A stretch of DNA of 40,531 nucleotides. Source: an uncultured bacterium. GTDB lineage: Bacteria; Bacillota; Clostridia; Lachnospirales; Lachnospiraceae. The notes under the pieces are model-generated. The model was not told where the DNA came from and searched no databases. It saw only the letters and a program-made list of their open reading frames with translations. Both the position numbers and the translations under genes were made by a program. The DNA is taken from contig CAMTMP010000035.1 of the NCBI GenBank assembly GCA_947073545.1, positions 1 to 40,531 of the forward strand, in the 5' to 3' direction. This document shows, piece after piece, positions 32,702 to 39,532 of the stretch (positions are counted from its first letter, which is position 1; every line of letters begins with the position of its first letter).

Positions 32702-33469
32702 TTATTTCAAGTAATTCACTGTCAGGATGACCACTCCCAGAATAGCCAGCACAATGCCAGTTGCACGGTTTAATGTCACTGCGCTGGCTTTATTTGCGAA
32801 TTTGGCGGCAATCCTCGCCCAGAGCAGTGTGGATGCCACACAGAACAGCAGGCACCATATATCCGGCATACCGCCTATAGCAAAATGACTGACAGCGCCT
32901 GTAAAGGCCGTAAAAGCCATGATAAACACACTTGTCCCAACGGCAGTCTTCAATTCATACCCTAACATGCTGGTCAAGAGCAGAAGCATCATCATTCCGC
33001 CGCCCGCACCTACAAAACCGCAGATAAACCCGACAACTATTCCGCTGGCAACCGACTGTATGATACGCTTTTTTCCGCTGACCGCCTGCATGGATTCTTT
33101 TGTCGCCATAACAGGCTTTACGATGAATTTGATTCCGAGGAGCAGCGTCATGAATACGGAGAAACTGCCCATAGTGGTATTCGGAACGCGGCTTGCGGCA
33201 AAGCTCCCCACCAATGTAAAAATCAGAACGGTCACCATCATTACCAGGCCATTTCGAATATCAAGATTTTTATTTTTTCCATAAGTGTATGCGCTTATGG
33301 CACTTGCAAGAACATCACTTGCCAGTGCAATACCGACTGCCTCATATGCCGGAAGCCCAAGAAAAGTAATCAGCATAGGACTGATTACAGCGGCGGCGCT
33401 CATCCCCGCAAACCCCGTTCCGAGACCGGCTCCAATTCCTGCAATAAAGCAAATGAAAAATTTTAGCAT
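32702..33469 (-). CDS. TauE/SafE-family sulfite/organic-anion exporter-like membrane protein
   Basis: A 255-residue integral membrane protein with about eight hydrophobic helices. It carries the family's repeated glycine-rich halves: FIAGIGAGLGTGFAGMSAAA at the N-terminus and VVGFICGFVGAGGGMMMLLL in the second half. TauE/SafE proteins export sulfite, sulfoacetate or related anions in some bacteria; the substrate here is unknown. Its ATG overlaps the end of the upstream MarR gene by 7 bp, so the two are translationally coupled and the regulator probably senses a related compound. Confidence 0.85.
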   Translation of the reverse strand: MLKFFICFIAGIGAGLGTGFAGMSAAAVISPMLITFLGLPAYEAVGIALASDVLASAISAYTYGKNKNLDIRNGLVMMVTVLIFTLVGSFAASRVPNTTMGSFSVFMTLLLGIKFIVKPVMATKESMQAVSGKKRIIQSVASGIVVGFICGFVGAGGGMMMLLLLTSMLGYELKTAVGTSVFIMAFTAFTGAVSHFAIGGMPDIWCLLFCVASTLLWARIAAKFANKASAVTLNRATGIVLAILGVVILTVNYLK

Positions 33470-33915
33470 GATTCTGCCTCCTTCCTTTTCAGATAATCAT
33501 TTATATTGCGCAGGATACGGTCATTTTGTTTTTTTATGCTTTCAATTTCCTCCCTTGAAAAACCATTCAGCATGATTGAAATGAATTTCTCCTGCGCGGC
33601 CTGCCCATCATGGATGATGTCCGCAGCAGCTTTGCATATCCTCAAATGTGCCGTCTTACGGTTGCATTTCAAATACTCTTTTCTTATATAACCGCACTGT
33701 TCCAGAAGTTTTATGGAAGACGAAACTTGGGATTTTGACAGATACCTGACCACAATAATATCTGTAGCTGTATCAAAACATGGATTATTTGCTAAAAAGA
33801 GAAGGATGTCCAATTCCATTCGGGTAATGTTATGTTTTACACAGACCCCTTCCACACATTTTGAATAAAGTGCCTTGATTGCATTTTGATGTTCCCATGG
33901 ATTTAATGGAATCAT
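33463..33915 (-). CDS. MarR-like winged-helix regulator
   Basis: A 150-residue regulator: helical start, ITRMELDILLFLANNPCFDT, the DNA-binding helix VRYLSKSQVSSSIKLLEQCG and the wing with KTAHLRICKAAADII. AAAGGAGG precedes the ATG. A 14-bp palindrome between promoter and ribosome site is a likely operator, indicating autorepression. It shares a transcript with the TauE/SafE exporter, its probable target. Confidence 0.82.
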   Translation of the reverse strand: MIPLNPWEHQNAIKALYSKCVEGVCVKHNITRMELDILLFLANNPCFDTATDIIVVRYLSKSQVSSSIKLLEQCGYIRKEYLKCNRKTAHLRICKAAADIIHDGQAAQEKFISIMLNGFSREEIESIKKQNDRILRNINDYLKRKEAESC

Positions 33916-33930
33916 TGCGCCCTCCTTTTT

Positions 33931-33973
33931 GTTCTATTTAGAACTATTTTACAACAAAAAGAGAGTTTGTCAA
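33931..33973 (-). promoter_or_regulatory. Promoter and palindromic operator of the MarR-exporter operon
   Basis: Reading leftward, a perfect TTGACA (33968-33973) and TAAAAT (33946-33951) are 16 bp apart. Immediately downstream GTTCTA-TT-TAGAAC (33931-33944) is a palindrome covering the expected transcript start, well placed for repression by the MarR-like protein. Confidence 0.68.
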
Positions 33974-34069
33974 TCATAAATATTTGAAAAACAGAAATTT
34001 CGGATCAGTCTGCGGATCAATGACTTCTCCCTCCAGTTCTCCTTCAAAATATCCATCTGTCTGCACCGC
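33974..34069 (-). pseudogene. C-terminal scrap of an unidentified gene
   Basis: Directly after the stop of the 34070 flavoprotein, in the same frame, 31 protein-like codons (TDGYFEGELEGEVIDPQTDP, ending FLFFKYL) run to TGA. No start or ribosome site is evident. The piece ends at the -35 box of the downstream operon, suggesting a deletion junction. Family unknown. Confidence 0.35.
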
Positions 34070-34699
34070 TTATCTGATGAAATTCGTAAATGTTACATCT
34101 TCGTACTCAGGCTTGGCAATCCCTGCGTTTTCAGCAGCTTCCCCAGCTTTCAGCAGATATGCCATGTTTGCCCCAAGCGTACGCATAGTCTGCAAGCCTT
34201 CCTCGTCCTGTTTGGCTTCTTCCGCTATAAAGCCGTGGATCTGATTCCAGTACTGGGAAGAAACCACATGCATATTTGTCATCAGAAAATACTGATTCAA
34301 CCGTTCAAAGGCAGCCGTTGCGCCGCCTCTGCGGCATGACACAACCGAAGCCGCCAGCATCCCTCTGAACTTTGTTCCATCTGCGCTGAAGAACAGACGG
34401 TCAAGGAAAGATGTCAGCCTTCCGTTCGGGCCACCATAGTAGACGGGCGATCCTACAATCATTCCGCCAAATTCGTCTAAACGGGCAGCTATCTCGTTTA
34501 CCTGATCATCAAAAACGCACTTACCCTTCTGCTGGCACCGGTAACAGGCAATGCAGTCCTGCATCGGCTGTTTCCCAAGCCACAGGATTTCCGTTTCAAT
34601 TCCGTTTTTGTTAAGAGATGCTGCCGCTTCCAGCAGCGCAACATCCGTACACCCATGTTCATTCGGGCTGCCATTGATTAAAAGTACCTTTTTTATCAT
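34070..34699 (-). CDS. NADPH-dependent FMN reductase/iron-sulfur flavoprotein-like
   Basis: A 209-residue flavodoxin-fold protein. The N-terminal phosphate loop is LLINGSPNEHGCTDVALLEA, the flavin-contacting segment is IVGSPVYYGGPNGRLTSFLD, and the C-terminus ends FTNFIR. Residues about 49-61 hold CIACYRCQQKGKC (C-x2-C-x2-C-x5-C), the compact motif used by iron-sulfur flavoproteins to bind a 4Fe-4S cluster. It may pass electrons from NAD(P)H to quinone, nitro or metal substrates. It is 31 bp downstream of the aldo/keto reductase gene, probably in one operon. GGAGG precedes the start. Confidence 0.82.
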   Translation of the reverse strand: MIKKVLLINGSPNEHGCTDVALLEAAASLNKNGIETEILWLGKQPMQDCIACYRCQQKGKCVFDDQVNEIAARLDEFGGMIVGSPVYYGGPNGRLTSFLDRLFFSADGTKFRGMLAASVVSCRRGGATAAFERLNQYFLMTNMHVVSSQYWNQIHGFIAEEAKQDEEGLQTMRTLGANMAYLLKAGEAAENAGIAKPEYEDVTFTNFIR

Positions 34700-34720
34700 G
34701 TCTGACCTCCATTATATTTT

Positions 34721-35731
34721 TTAAACCACGTCTCCGGCTTTCTGTTTCCCATTCTGCGCCATAACACCTGCAAGGGCGTGCGGAACATACAATTCCTCCA
34801 AATAATCCGTTTCTTCCTGTGTAAGTTCCAGCTCCACGGCTTTGACCGCTCCGTCAATGTTGGACTTCTTCGTGACTCCCATAACGGGAGCCGTAACCTT
34901 CCTAAGCAGCCATGCAAGAGAAATCTCCGTCATGAGTACATTTTTACTTTCTGCCAGTTCCTTAACCCTTTCGATAATACCTGCATCCGCATCCTGCCAC
35001 TTGTCATATTTGAACCTCGCATACGCGTCCAGTTCGAGCCGTTTTGTCGTTTCACTAGCCGGTCGGCAAAGCCTGCCGGAAGCCAAAGGGCTGTACGGAG
35101 TCAATGCAATACCCTGATCTTCACAGAACGGTATCATCTCCCGTTCCTCCTCACGGGCGATCAGATTGTAATGTCCCTGAACAGAGATAAATTCAGCAAA
35201 ACCGTTCTCCCTTGCATAAAAGTTTGCCTTGGCAAGCTGCCACGCATAACAATTGGAAATGCCGACATATCTTGTCTTTCCTGCTTTCACTGCGTTATTC
35301 AGTCCCTCTATGATTTCCTCCATTGGTGTGTGGTAATCCCACATGTGGTAGATATAGAGGTCAACATAATCCAGTCCTAGGCGTTTTAAGCTCCCGTCGA
35401 GGCAGTCTTCCACATGCGCCTGTCCAGACACATTTCTGTCAAGTTCCTCCTGCGACCTCGGCAGAAATTTTGTCGCAACAATATAATCATCACGTTTTGC
35501 AAAATCCTTGAGAGCCTTGCCGAGAACTTCTTCGCTATTGCCTTCCTGATAAGACATGGCAGTATCAAAGAAGTTGATCCCCCGATCTAGCGCATAGCGA
35601 ATAATCTCCCTGCTTTCTTCCTCCGGAACAGCCCACTTGTTCATGCCCTTTGAAGGATCGCCGATACCCATGCACCCCATGCAGATATGCGAGACATTCA
35701 AATCTGATTTTCCAAGTTTTGTATATATCAT
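34721..35731 (-). CDS. Aldo/keto reductase
   Basis: The start is the ATG behind GGAGG, giving 336 residues. It is a NADPH-dependent TIM-barrel reductase of aldehydes and ketones. Signatures are LGKSDLNVSHICMGCMGIGD at the start, the catalytic region INFFDTAMSYQEGNSEEVLG (Asp and Tyr), LDYVDLYIYHMWDYH (active-site His) and the C-terminal APVMGVTKKSNIDGAVKA that binds the cofactor phosphate. The length and layout match the AKR11-like group. It forms a probable operon with the downstream iron-sulfur flavoprotein. Confidence 0.88.
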   Translation of the reverse strand: MIYTKLGKSDLNVSHICMGCMGIGDPSKGMNKWAVPEEESREIIRYALDRGINFFDTAMSYQEGNSEEVLGKALKDFAKRDDYIVATKFLPRSQEELDRNVSGQAHVEDCLDGSLKRLGLDYVDLYIYHMWDYHTPMEEIIEGLNNAVKAGKTRYVGISNCYAWQLAKANFYARENGFAEFISVQGHYNLIAREEEREMIPFCEDQGIALTPYSPLASGRLCRPASETTKRLELDAYARFKYDKWQDADAGIIERVKELAESKNVLMTEISLAWLLRKVTAPVMGVTKKSNIDGAVKAVELELTQEETDYLEELYVPHALAGVMAQNGKQKAGDVV

Positions 35732-35889
35732 TATACACCTCCACAACTACTATTGCCGTTCTCTTCCGGCAGCAAAATTATACCTCATTTATTCGCATAT
35801 TTCCATACACAGTAACATCCTATTTCCAAGCACAGAAAAAACGACCGGAGGCATCTGGCACAAACTCGATGTTCCGGCCACTACTTTCA

Positions 35890-35952
35890 TTAAATCTTCA
35901 CCCCGATTTCCACTCCGCTGCGGAAAGTGAATACCACCCTGCCGTCCGACTT
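35890..35952 (-). pseudogene. Probable C-terminal tail of a serine recombinase
   Basis: A short minus-strand frame reads KSDGRVVFTFRSGVEIGVKI and stops at 35890-35892. The DGRVVFTFRSG pattern is what I recall from the end of resolvase-family recombinases of clostridial elements. It starts exactly where the nitroreductase homology ends and in a different frame, so an element may have inserted into that gene and then mostly been deleted. The match is from memory and short. Confidence 0.4.
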
Positions 35953-36034
35953 TCAAAATCTTTTCCGTCTCAATCGGGCGATCTGAATACGAACGAACCA
36001 AATATCAGGCAGCCATCAGTTCTAAAAATTCCAT
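35949..36034 (-). pseudogene. Nitroreductase 5' fragment with in-frame TGA
   Basis: From the ATG behind GGGAGGGACGG the translation is MEFLELMAA, TGA, then YLVRSYSDRPIETEKILKV. This is the standard opening of FMN nitroreductases, with the TGA replacing the Arg that usually follows (one CGA to TGA change). Homology stops near 35949 and the remaining 150 or more residues are missing. Bases 35733-35889 hold nothing else recognisable apart from the reductase promoter region. Confidence 0.6.
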
Positions 36035-36047
36035 GTTCCGTCCCTCC

Positions 36048-36158
36048 CTACTTCGCCGGACGCACTTGGGAATATCCATTCCATGCAAACAGCACTTCCC
36101 TCGCTTCACTGCCATAGAACTGCTCTACATCACAGATATAAAGGTAATGGATTTCCTT
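36048..36158 (-). pseudogene. C-terminal scrap of an unidentified gene
   Basis: Between two stops a 36-codon frame reads EIHYLYICDVEQFYGSEARE, then LFAWNGYSQVRPAK and TAG at 36048. The composition is protein-like and GC-normal, but there is no start codon. The stop is 13 bp before the nitroreductase start, suggesting the two were once neighbouring genes. The family is not recognised. Confidence 0.35.
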
Positions 36159-36166
36159 TTATTGAG

Positions 36167-36718
36167 TTATTGAATTGATTTTCCAAGTTCGTAGGCTTTT
36201 TGAAGTTCTGGTTTCCCTTCAATGTCACCCACATACCCATTCCCTCCGGCAAGGACATGCCCAAGGTTTTCCCATTTCAGATGCTCCATCAAATGGTCAT
36301 AGTAAAGAAGCACATCTTCAAAACCATTTCCTTCCGCAGCCATAAGCAATGCTGAAGCCCTGCCATGCCCTCGCAGGAGATTCCCATCGCCTTCCTCTAA
36401 TGCAAACAGGCGATCGATAGCCGTTCTGATCTGGCCGCTCATATTCCAGTAATACAACGGCGTGGCGAGTACAATCATATCGCATTCTTTCACTGCCGGA
36501 TAAATTTTATCCATATCATCTCTTTGGACACAGGGACATTCCCTGCTGCTATGGCCGCCAAAGCAGCCCTTACAGCCATGGATATCCATACCGTCAAGGA
36601 AAAATTCCGTAACTGTATTTCCCGCTTCCTTTGCGCCTTTCGTAAATTGTGCTGTCAAAGCCGCAGTATTCCCCACTTTTCTGGGGCTTCCATTCAGAAT
36701 CACAATCTTCTTACTCAT
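36167..36718 (-). CDS. NADPH-dependent FMN reductase-like flavoprotein
   Basis: A 183-residue flavodoxin-fold oxidoreductase. The phosphate loop is ILNGSPRKVGNTAALTAQF and the flavin segment is LATPLYYWNMSGQIRTAIDR. The Cys region reads CKGCFGGHSSRECPC: the third Cys of the iron-sulfur flavoprotein motif is missing and the rest is respaced, so a 4Fe-4S cluster is doubtful here. It is 10 bp downstream of a paralogue on the same strand and probably shares its transcript and the HxlR-controlled promoter. Substrate unknown. Confidence 0.82.
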   Translation of the reverse strand: MSKKIVILNGSPRKVGNTAALTAQFTKGAKEAGNTVTEFFLDGMDIHGCKGCFGGHSSRECPCVQRDDMDKIYPAVKECDMIVLATPLYYWNMSGQIRTAIDRLFALEEGDGNLLRGHGRASALLMAAEGNGFEDVLLYYDHLMEHLKWENLGHVLAGGNGYVGDIEGKPELQKAYELGKSIQ

Positions 36719-36728
36719 ATTCCCCTCC

Positions 36729-37274
36729 TTAAATCTCGTCAGCTAAAGCCGCCGCCCTTTTGCATCCATCCGTCTTGTCAATGTCACCTACATTCAGAAC
36801 ACCGGGAATCAAAACCTCGCCAACCATCTTCCATTTGTTCAAAGCACACATACGCTCCATGGGGATGCGAACCCCATCCATGACTGACATATCATCTTCC
36901 TCACAGCAGGCAATCAGCGCACACTCTTTGCCGGAAATATCTTTACCGCCTACTACGAAAGAGAAAATCCGGTCAATAACCCCCTTAATCTGTGCCGGGA
37001 TAGAATACCAATAGACCGGCATAGTGAACACAAGGGCATCTGCCTCCAGAATAGCTGGCGCTATCGTATTGAAGTCATCATCAAAGGTGCATGCTTTCCC
37101 CGTGGAAAAGCAGGTTTCGCAGGCACGGCATCCACTCACTTTTTTCAAAGCGGCATCAAAACGGGTTACGGTATGCCCTTTCTCCTCAGCAGCCTTGATA
37201 AACGCTTCCGTCATGGCAAAACTGTTACCATTTTTACGAGGGCTTCCTGTAATAACAACAATTTTCTTACTCAT
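36729..37274 (-). CDS. Iron-sulfur-flavoprotein-like NAD(P)H oxidoreductase
   Basis: A 181-residue flavodoxin-fold protein with VVITGSPRKNGNSFAMTEAF at the start and FTMPVYWYSIPAQIKGVIDR as the flavin segment. The Cys motif CRACETCFSTGKAC (C-x2-C-x2-C-x6-C, residues about 48-61) fits compact 4Fe-4S binding. It is transcribed divergently from the HxlR gene, 146 bp away, the classic layout for an HxlR-regulated flavoprotein responding to electrophiles or redox stress. A second paralogue follows directly. Confidence 0.85.
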   Translation of the reverse strand: MSKKIVVITGSPRKNGNSFAMTEAFIKAAEEKGHTVTRFDAALKKVSGCRACETCFSTGKACTFDDDFNTIAPAILEADALVFTMPVYWYSIPAQIKGVIDRIFSFVVGGKDISGKECALIACCEEDDMSVMDGVRIPMERMCALNKWKMVGEVLIPGVLNVGDIDKTDGCKRAAALADEI

Positions 37275-37358
37275 ACAACGATTCCTCCTTTACTGCAGGA
37301 TTGACTTTTCCTACTGTTGATATTATAATTGTAGCGAGAATGAAACAGAAAACAAGTA

Positions 37359-37374
37359 CGCACTTTTAAGTGCG
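37359..37374. promoter_or_regulatory. Perfect palindrome in the HxlR/flavoprotein intergenic region
   Basis: CGCACTT-TT-AAGTGCG, extended by AGTA/TACT with one base offset, sits between the divergent genes at 37274 and 37421. This is the expected place and form for the operator of the HxlR-type regulator. A TATAAT for leftward transcription lies at 37322-37327, without a clear -35. Confidence 0.6.
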
Positions 37375-37420
37375 ATACTATCTTAGAAGTTATATACTTA
37401 CCTAAAGGAGAGCACAAGAA

Positions 37421-37756
37421 ATGGGCGAGCGTTGTATATCACAAGAATGCCTGGAAACAACCGGTTTCAGCTACACATTATCCCTCATCAACGGGAAATA
37501 TAAAATGACAATTCTTTATACGCTTATGGAATTTGGTATTGTCCGATTCAATGAAATGAAAAAATATATTGGTGAAATTTCTTTTAAAACATTAAGCTCT
37601 ACACTAAAAGAATTAGAGGCAGACCAATTAGTACACAGAAAAGAGTATCCTCAAATACCTCCAAAAGTGGAATATAGCTTGACAGAACGTGGGAAATCGC
37701 TCATTCCTATATTAGATGAGATGTGTGAATGGGGAGATAAAAACAGGCTTCCATAA
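37421..37756 (+). CDS. HxlR-family transcriptional regulator
   Basis: A 111-residue winged-helix regulator with the family's early Cys (RCISQECLETTG), SLINGKYKMTILYTLMEFG, then FKTLSSTLKELEADQLVHRK as recognition helix region and PPKVEYSLTERGKSLIPILD as the wing and dimer helix. Cys residues near the N-terminus serve as redox or electrophile sensors in relatives such as YodB/HypR. AAAGGAG precedes the ATG. It probably controls the divergent flavoprotein pair through the palindrome at 37359-37374. Confidence 0.87.
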   Translation: MGERCISQECLETTGFSYTLSLINGKYKMTILYTLMEFGIVRFNEMKKYIGEISFKTLSSTLKELEADQLVHRKEYPQIPPKVEYSLTERGKSLIPILDEMCEWGDKNRLP

Positions 37757-37766
37757 ATTCCTATCG

Positions 37767-37862
37767 TTAACCCAGTGCCCCCCAAGGATAGCCATCAAGA
37801 TCATAATATGCTTCTCCATCAAGCGACTGCAATTTCAGACTTTGAGGCATATTATGACCTTC
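37767..37862 (-). pseudogene. C-terminal scrap of an unidentified gene
   Basis: A 31-codon frame between stops reads GHNMPQSLKLQSLDGEAYYD, then LDGYPWGALG and TAA. It looks like the tail of a protein, perhaps a small enzyme domain, but cannot be placed. It follows the truncated aldo/keto reductase on the same strand, so the two probably flank a deletion. Confidence 0.35.
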
Positions 37863-37881
37863 TTAATCTTGATATCATATG

Positions 37882-38139
37882 TTAACCCAATTTGGTATCA
37901 ATCAGACGGCCACCGCTCGATAACGCGAATTTCACGGAATTGACACACTCATCGCCATGAAGGCTGTACGTTCCAAGTCCGTTAGCCGGCATCTCATATC
38001 CACTGTTTAACATGACTGTCCTTCTTTCAAAATCAAGCCCTGCTCTTATAATGGTTTCTTCCTCTGCCTTGTTCTGTCCGCACGCTGTCATGGGAAATGC
38101 CAATAAGAAAACAAGTATAAAACCGAATATTTTACCCAT
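37882..38139 (-). pseudogene. Truncated lipoprotein aldo/keto reductase
   Basis: From the likely start at 38139 there is a lipoprotein signal (FILVFLLAFPMTACGQ, lipobox TAC), then a short linker and the opening of an aldo/keto reductase barrel: VMLNSGYEMPANGLGTYSLH and FALSSGGRLIDT. After IDT the frame reads KLG and stops, so about 240 residues, including the catalytic Tyr, Lys and His, are missing. An exported aldo/keto reductase is unusual because the nicotinamide cofactor is cytoplasmic. It is the neighbour of another flavoprotein gene. Confidence 0.65.
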
Positions 38140-38158
38140 TTCAGAGCCTCCCATACCG

Positions 38159-38689
38159 CTATTTCAGTTTTTTCCCAAAATCCCGGAGTTCTTTCAGCTT
38201 TGATGCCGAACCGTTCTCCATGCCGTATGCTGTAAATACCCCCATATCCTCAAGGCCGAGGTATTCCAGAAAATCCCCTTTGTAGGAGAACATTGCCCCA
38301 TCATACATTGCCGGATCACCGGAGCTTAATATCATGGCCACTTTTTTCAGATTCCGGGGCCTGCTCGGATAGGCGGCAGAATAGAGGCGGTCAAGGGTAC
38401 ACTTTAACTGCCCTGAAACGCCGTGATAATAAATCGGCGAGGCAATGACAAGCATATCCGCCTCCCCCAGCAGGGAATAGACTTCCTGCATATCATCTTT
38501 CTGCACGCAGGCTCCGTTTCCCTTTGTATGGCAGTATTCGCAGGCCAGACAGCCCGCAATCTTTTTCTTACATACGTCGATCACATCCACCCTATGTCCT
38601 GCTGATTCCGCGCCTTCCCGAAACGCATCCACCATCTGTTTCGTATTGCCCTTTGGACGCGGGCTTCCGTTTAATACTATAATGCGCAT
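38159..38689 (-). CDS. Iron-sulfur-flavoprotein-like NAD(P)H oxidoreductase
   Basis: A 176-residue flavodoxin-fold protein: IIVLNGSPRPKGNTKQMVDA at the start, IASPIYYHGVSGQLKCTLDR as the flavin segment and a Cys motif CLACEYCHTKGNGAC (C-x2-C-x2-C-x7-C). It is closely similar in plan to the proteins at 34.1 and 36.7 kb. It follows the broken iron alcohol dehydrogenase on the same strand and precedes the truncated lipoprotein reductase. Probably intact and functional; the electron acceptor is unknown. Confidence 0.84.
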   Translation of the reverse strand: MRIIVLNGSPRPKGNTKQMVDAFREGAESAGHRVDVIDVCKKKIAGCLACEYCHTKGNGACVQKDDMQEVYSLLGEADMLVIASPIYYHGVSGQLKCTLDRLYSAAYPSRPRNLKKVAMILSSGDPAMYDGAMFSYKGDFLEYLGLEDMGVFTAYGMENGSASKLKELRDFGKKLK

Positions 38690-38717
38690 AACTGTTACCT
38701 CCGGATTTTCACTTATC

Positions 38718-39497
38718 TCATGCCTGACACCACAATATCTTCGTTAAAAAGGGATGCCGTATGTCAATTGGCATAGGGCATCCCGCTGCAAGGGTCATGC
38801 CGTGGGTTGCATCCGTATGCGCCGCAACCGCCTGCCCCAGCATATGCACCATCCAGTCTGTGGATTTTCCCTTCGCCACCAGCGTATTTAATGCCCATGT
38901 GGCAATCCACATGATGTTGCTCCTTGCTTCGTAATCCGTAGAGTTCTTCACCGCGATCCTGCTGGAATGGATCAAAGACCGCAGCAGACCTTCCATGAGC
39001 TAATCAGAAGTATTGTCATCCTCCCCGGAAAAATACTGCTCCGTAATATGGTTCATAATGTCATAAATTCCTGCAGCCATCTGATACTGAGGCAGCGTAT
39101 AGGTATATACCGGATTTAAGATGGAAAATTTCGGATACACCCTCTCATCAAATACATGGCCAATCTTCAATTTCTGCTCATGATTTGTTATGACCGCGCC
39201 GCCGTTCATTTCAGAGCCGGTGCCAACCATTGTCAGGACACACCCAACCGGGATGATCTCATTGTCCACATCTTTCATTTGAAGGTAATATTTTTCCCAG
39301 GGATCTTCCGTGCAGTATGCAGATACGGATACCGCTTTTGCATAGTCACAGACAGAACCGCCCCCAACTGCAAGAATCAGGTCTGCCTTACCCTCTCTGG
39401 CAATTTTACAGCCTTCCTGCAGCTTCTGTACCGTAGGATTTGGCATGACGCCTGCATCTTCCAACACATTTTTTCCATTTGCTTTCAGAATCTCCAT
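38718..39497 (-). pseudogene. Iron-type alcohol dehydrogenase, broken
   Basis: The frame opens inside the coenzyme domain (GKNVLEDAGVMPNPTVQKLQ, then LAVGGGSVCDYAKAV), so about 65 N-terminal residues are missing. It meets TAG at 39000-39002 where DDNTSD should continue with Tyr, then runs on in the same frame as LMEGLLRSLIHSSR. After HGMTLAAG the frame shifts and ends early, losing the C-terminal domain. The metal ligands are all present: DIMNH for Asp and His, and His-x13-His in MVHMLGQAVAAHTDATHG. It is a paralogue of the intact gene at 3374-4543. Confidence 0.82.
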
Positions 39498-39532
39498 GAC
39501 TTTATTGTTTATAAAAGTTTATAAATATCATT

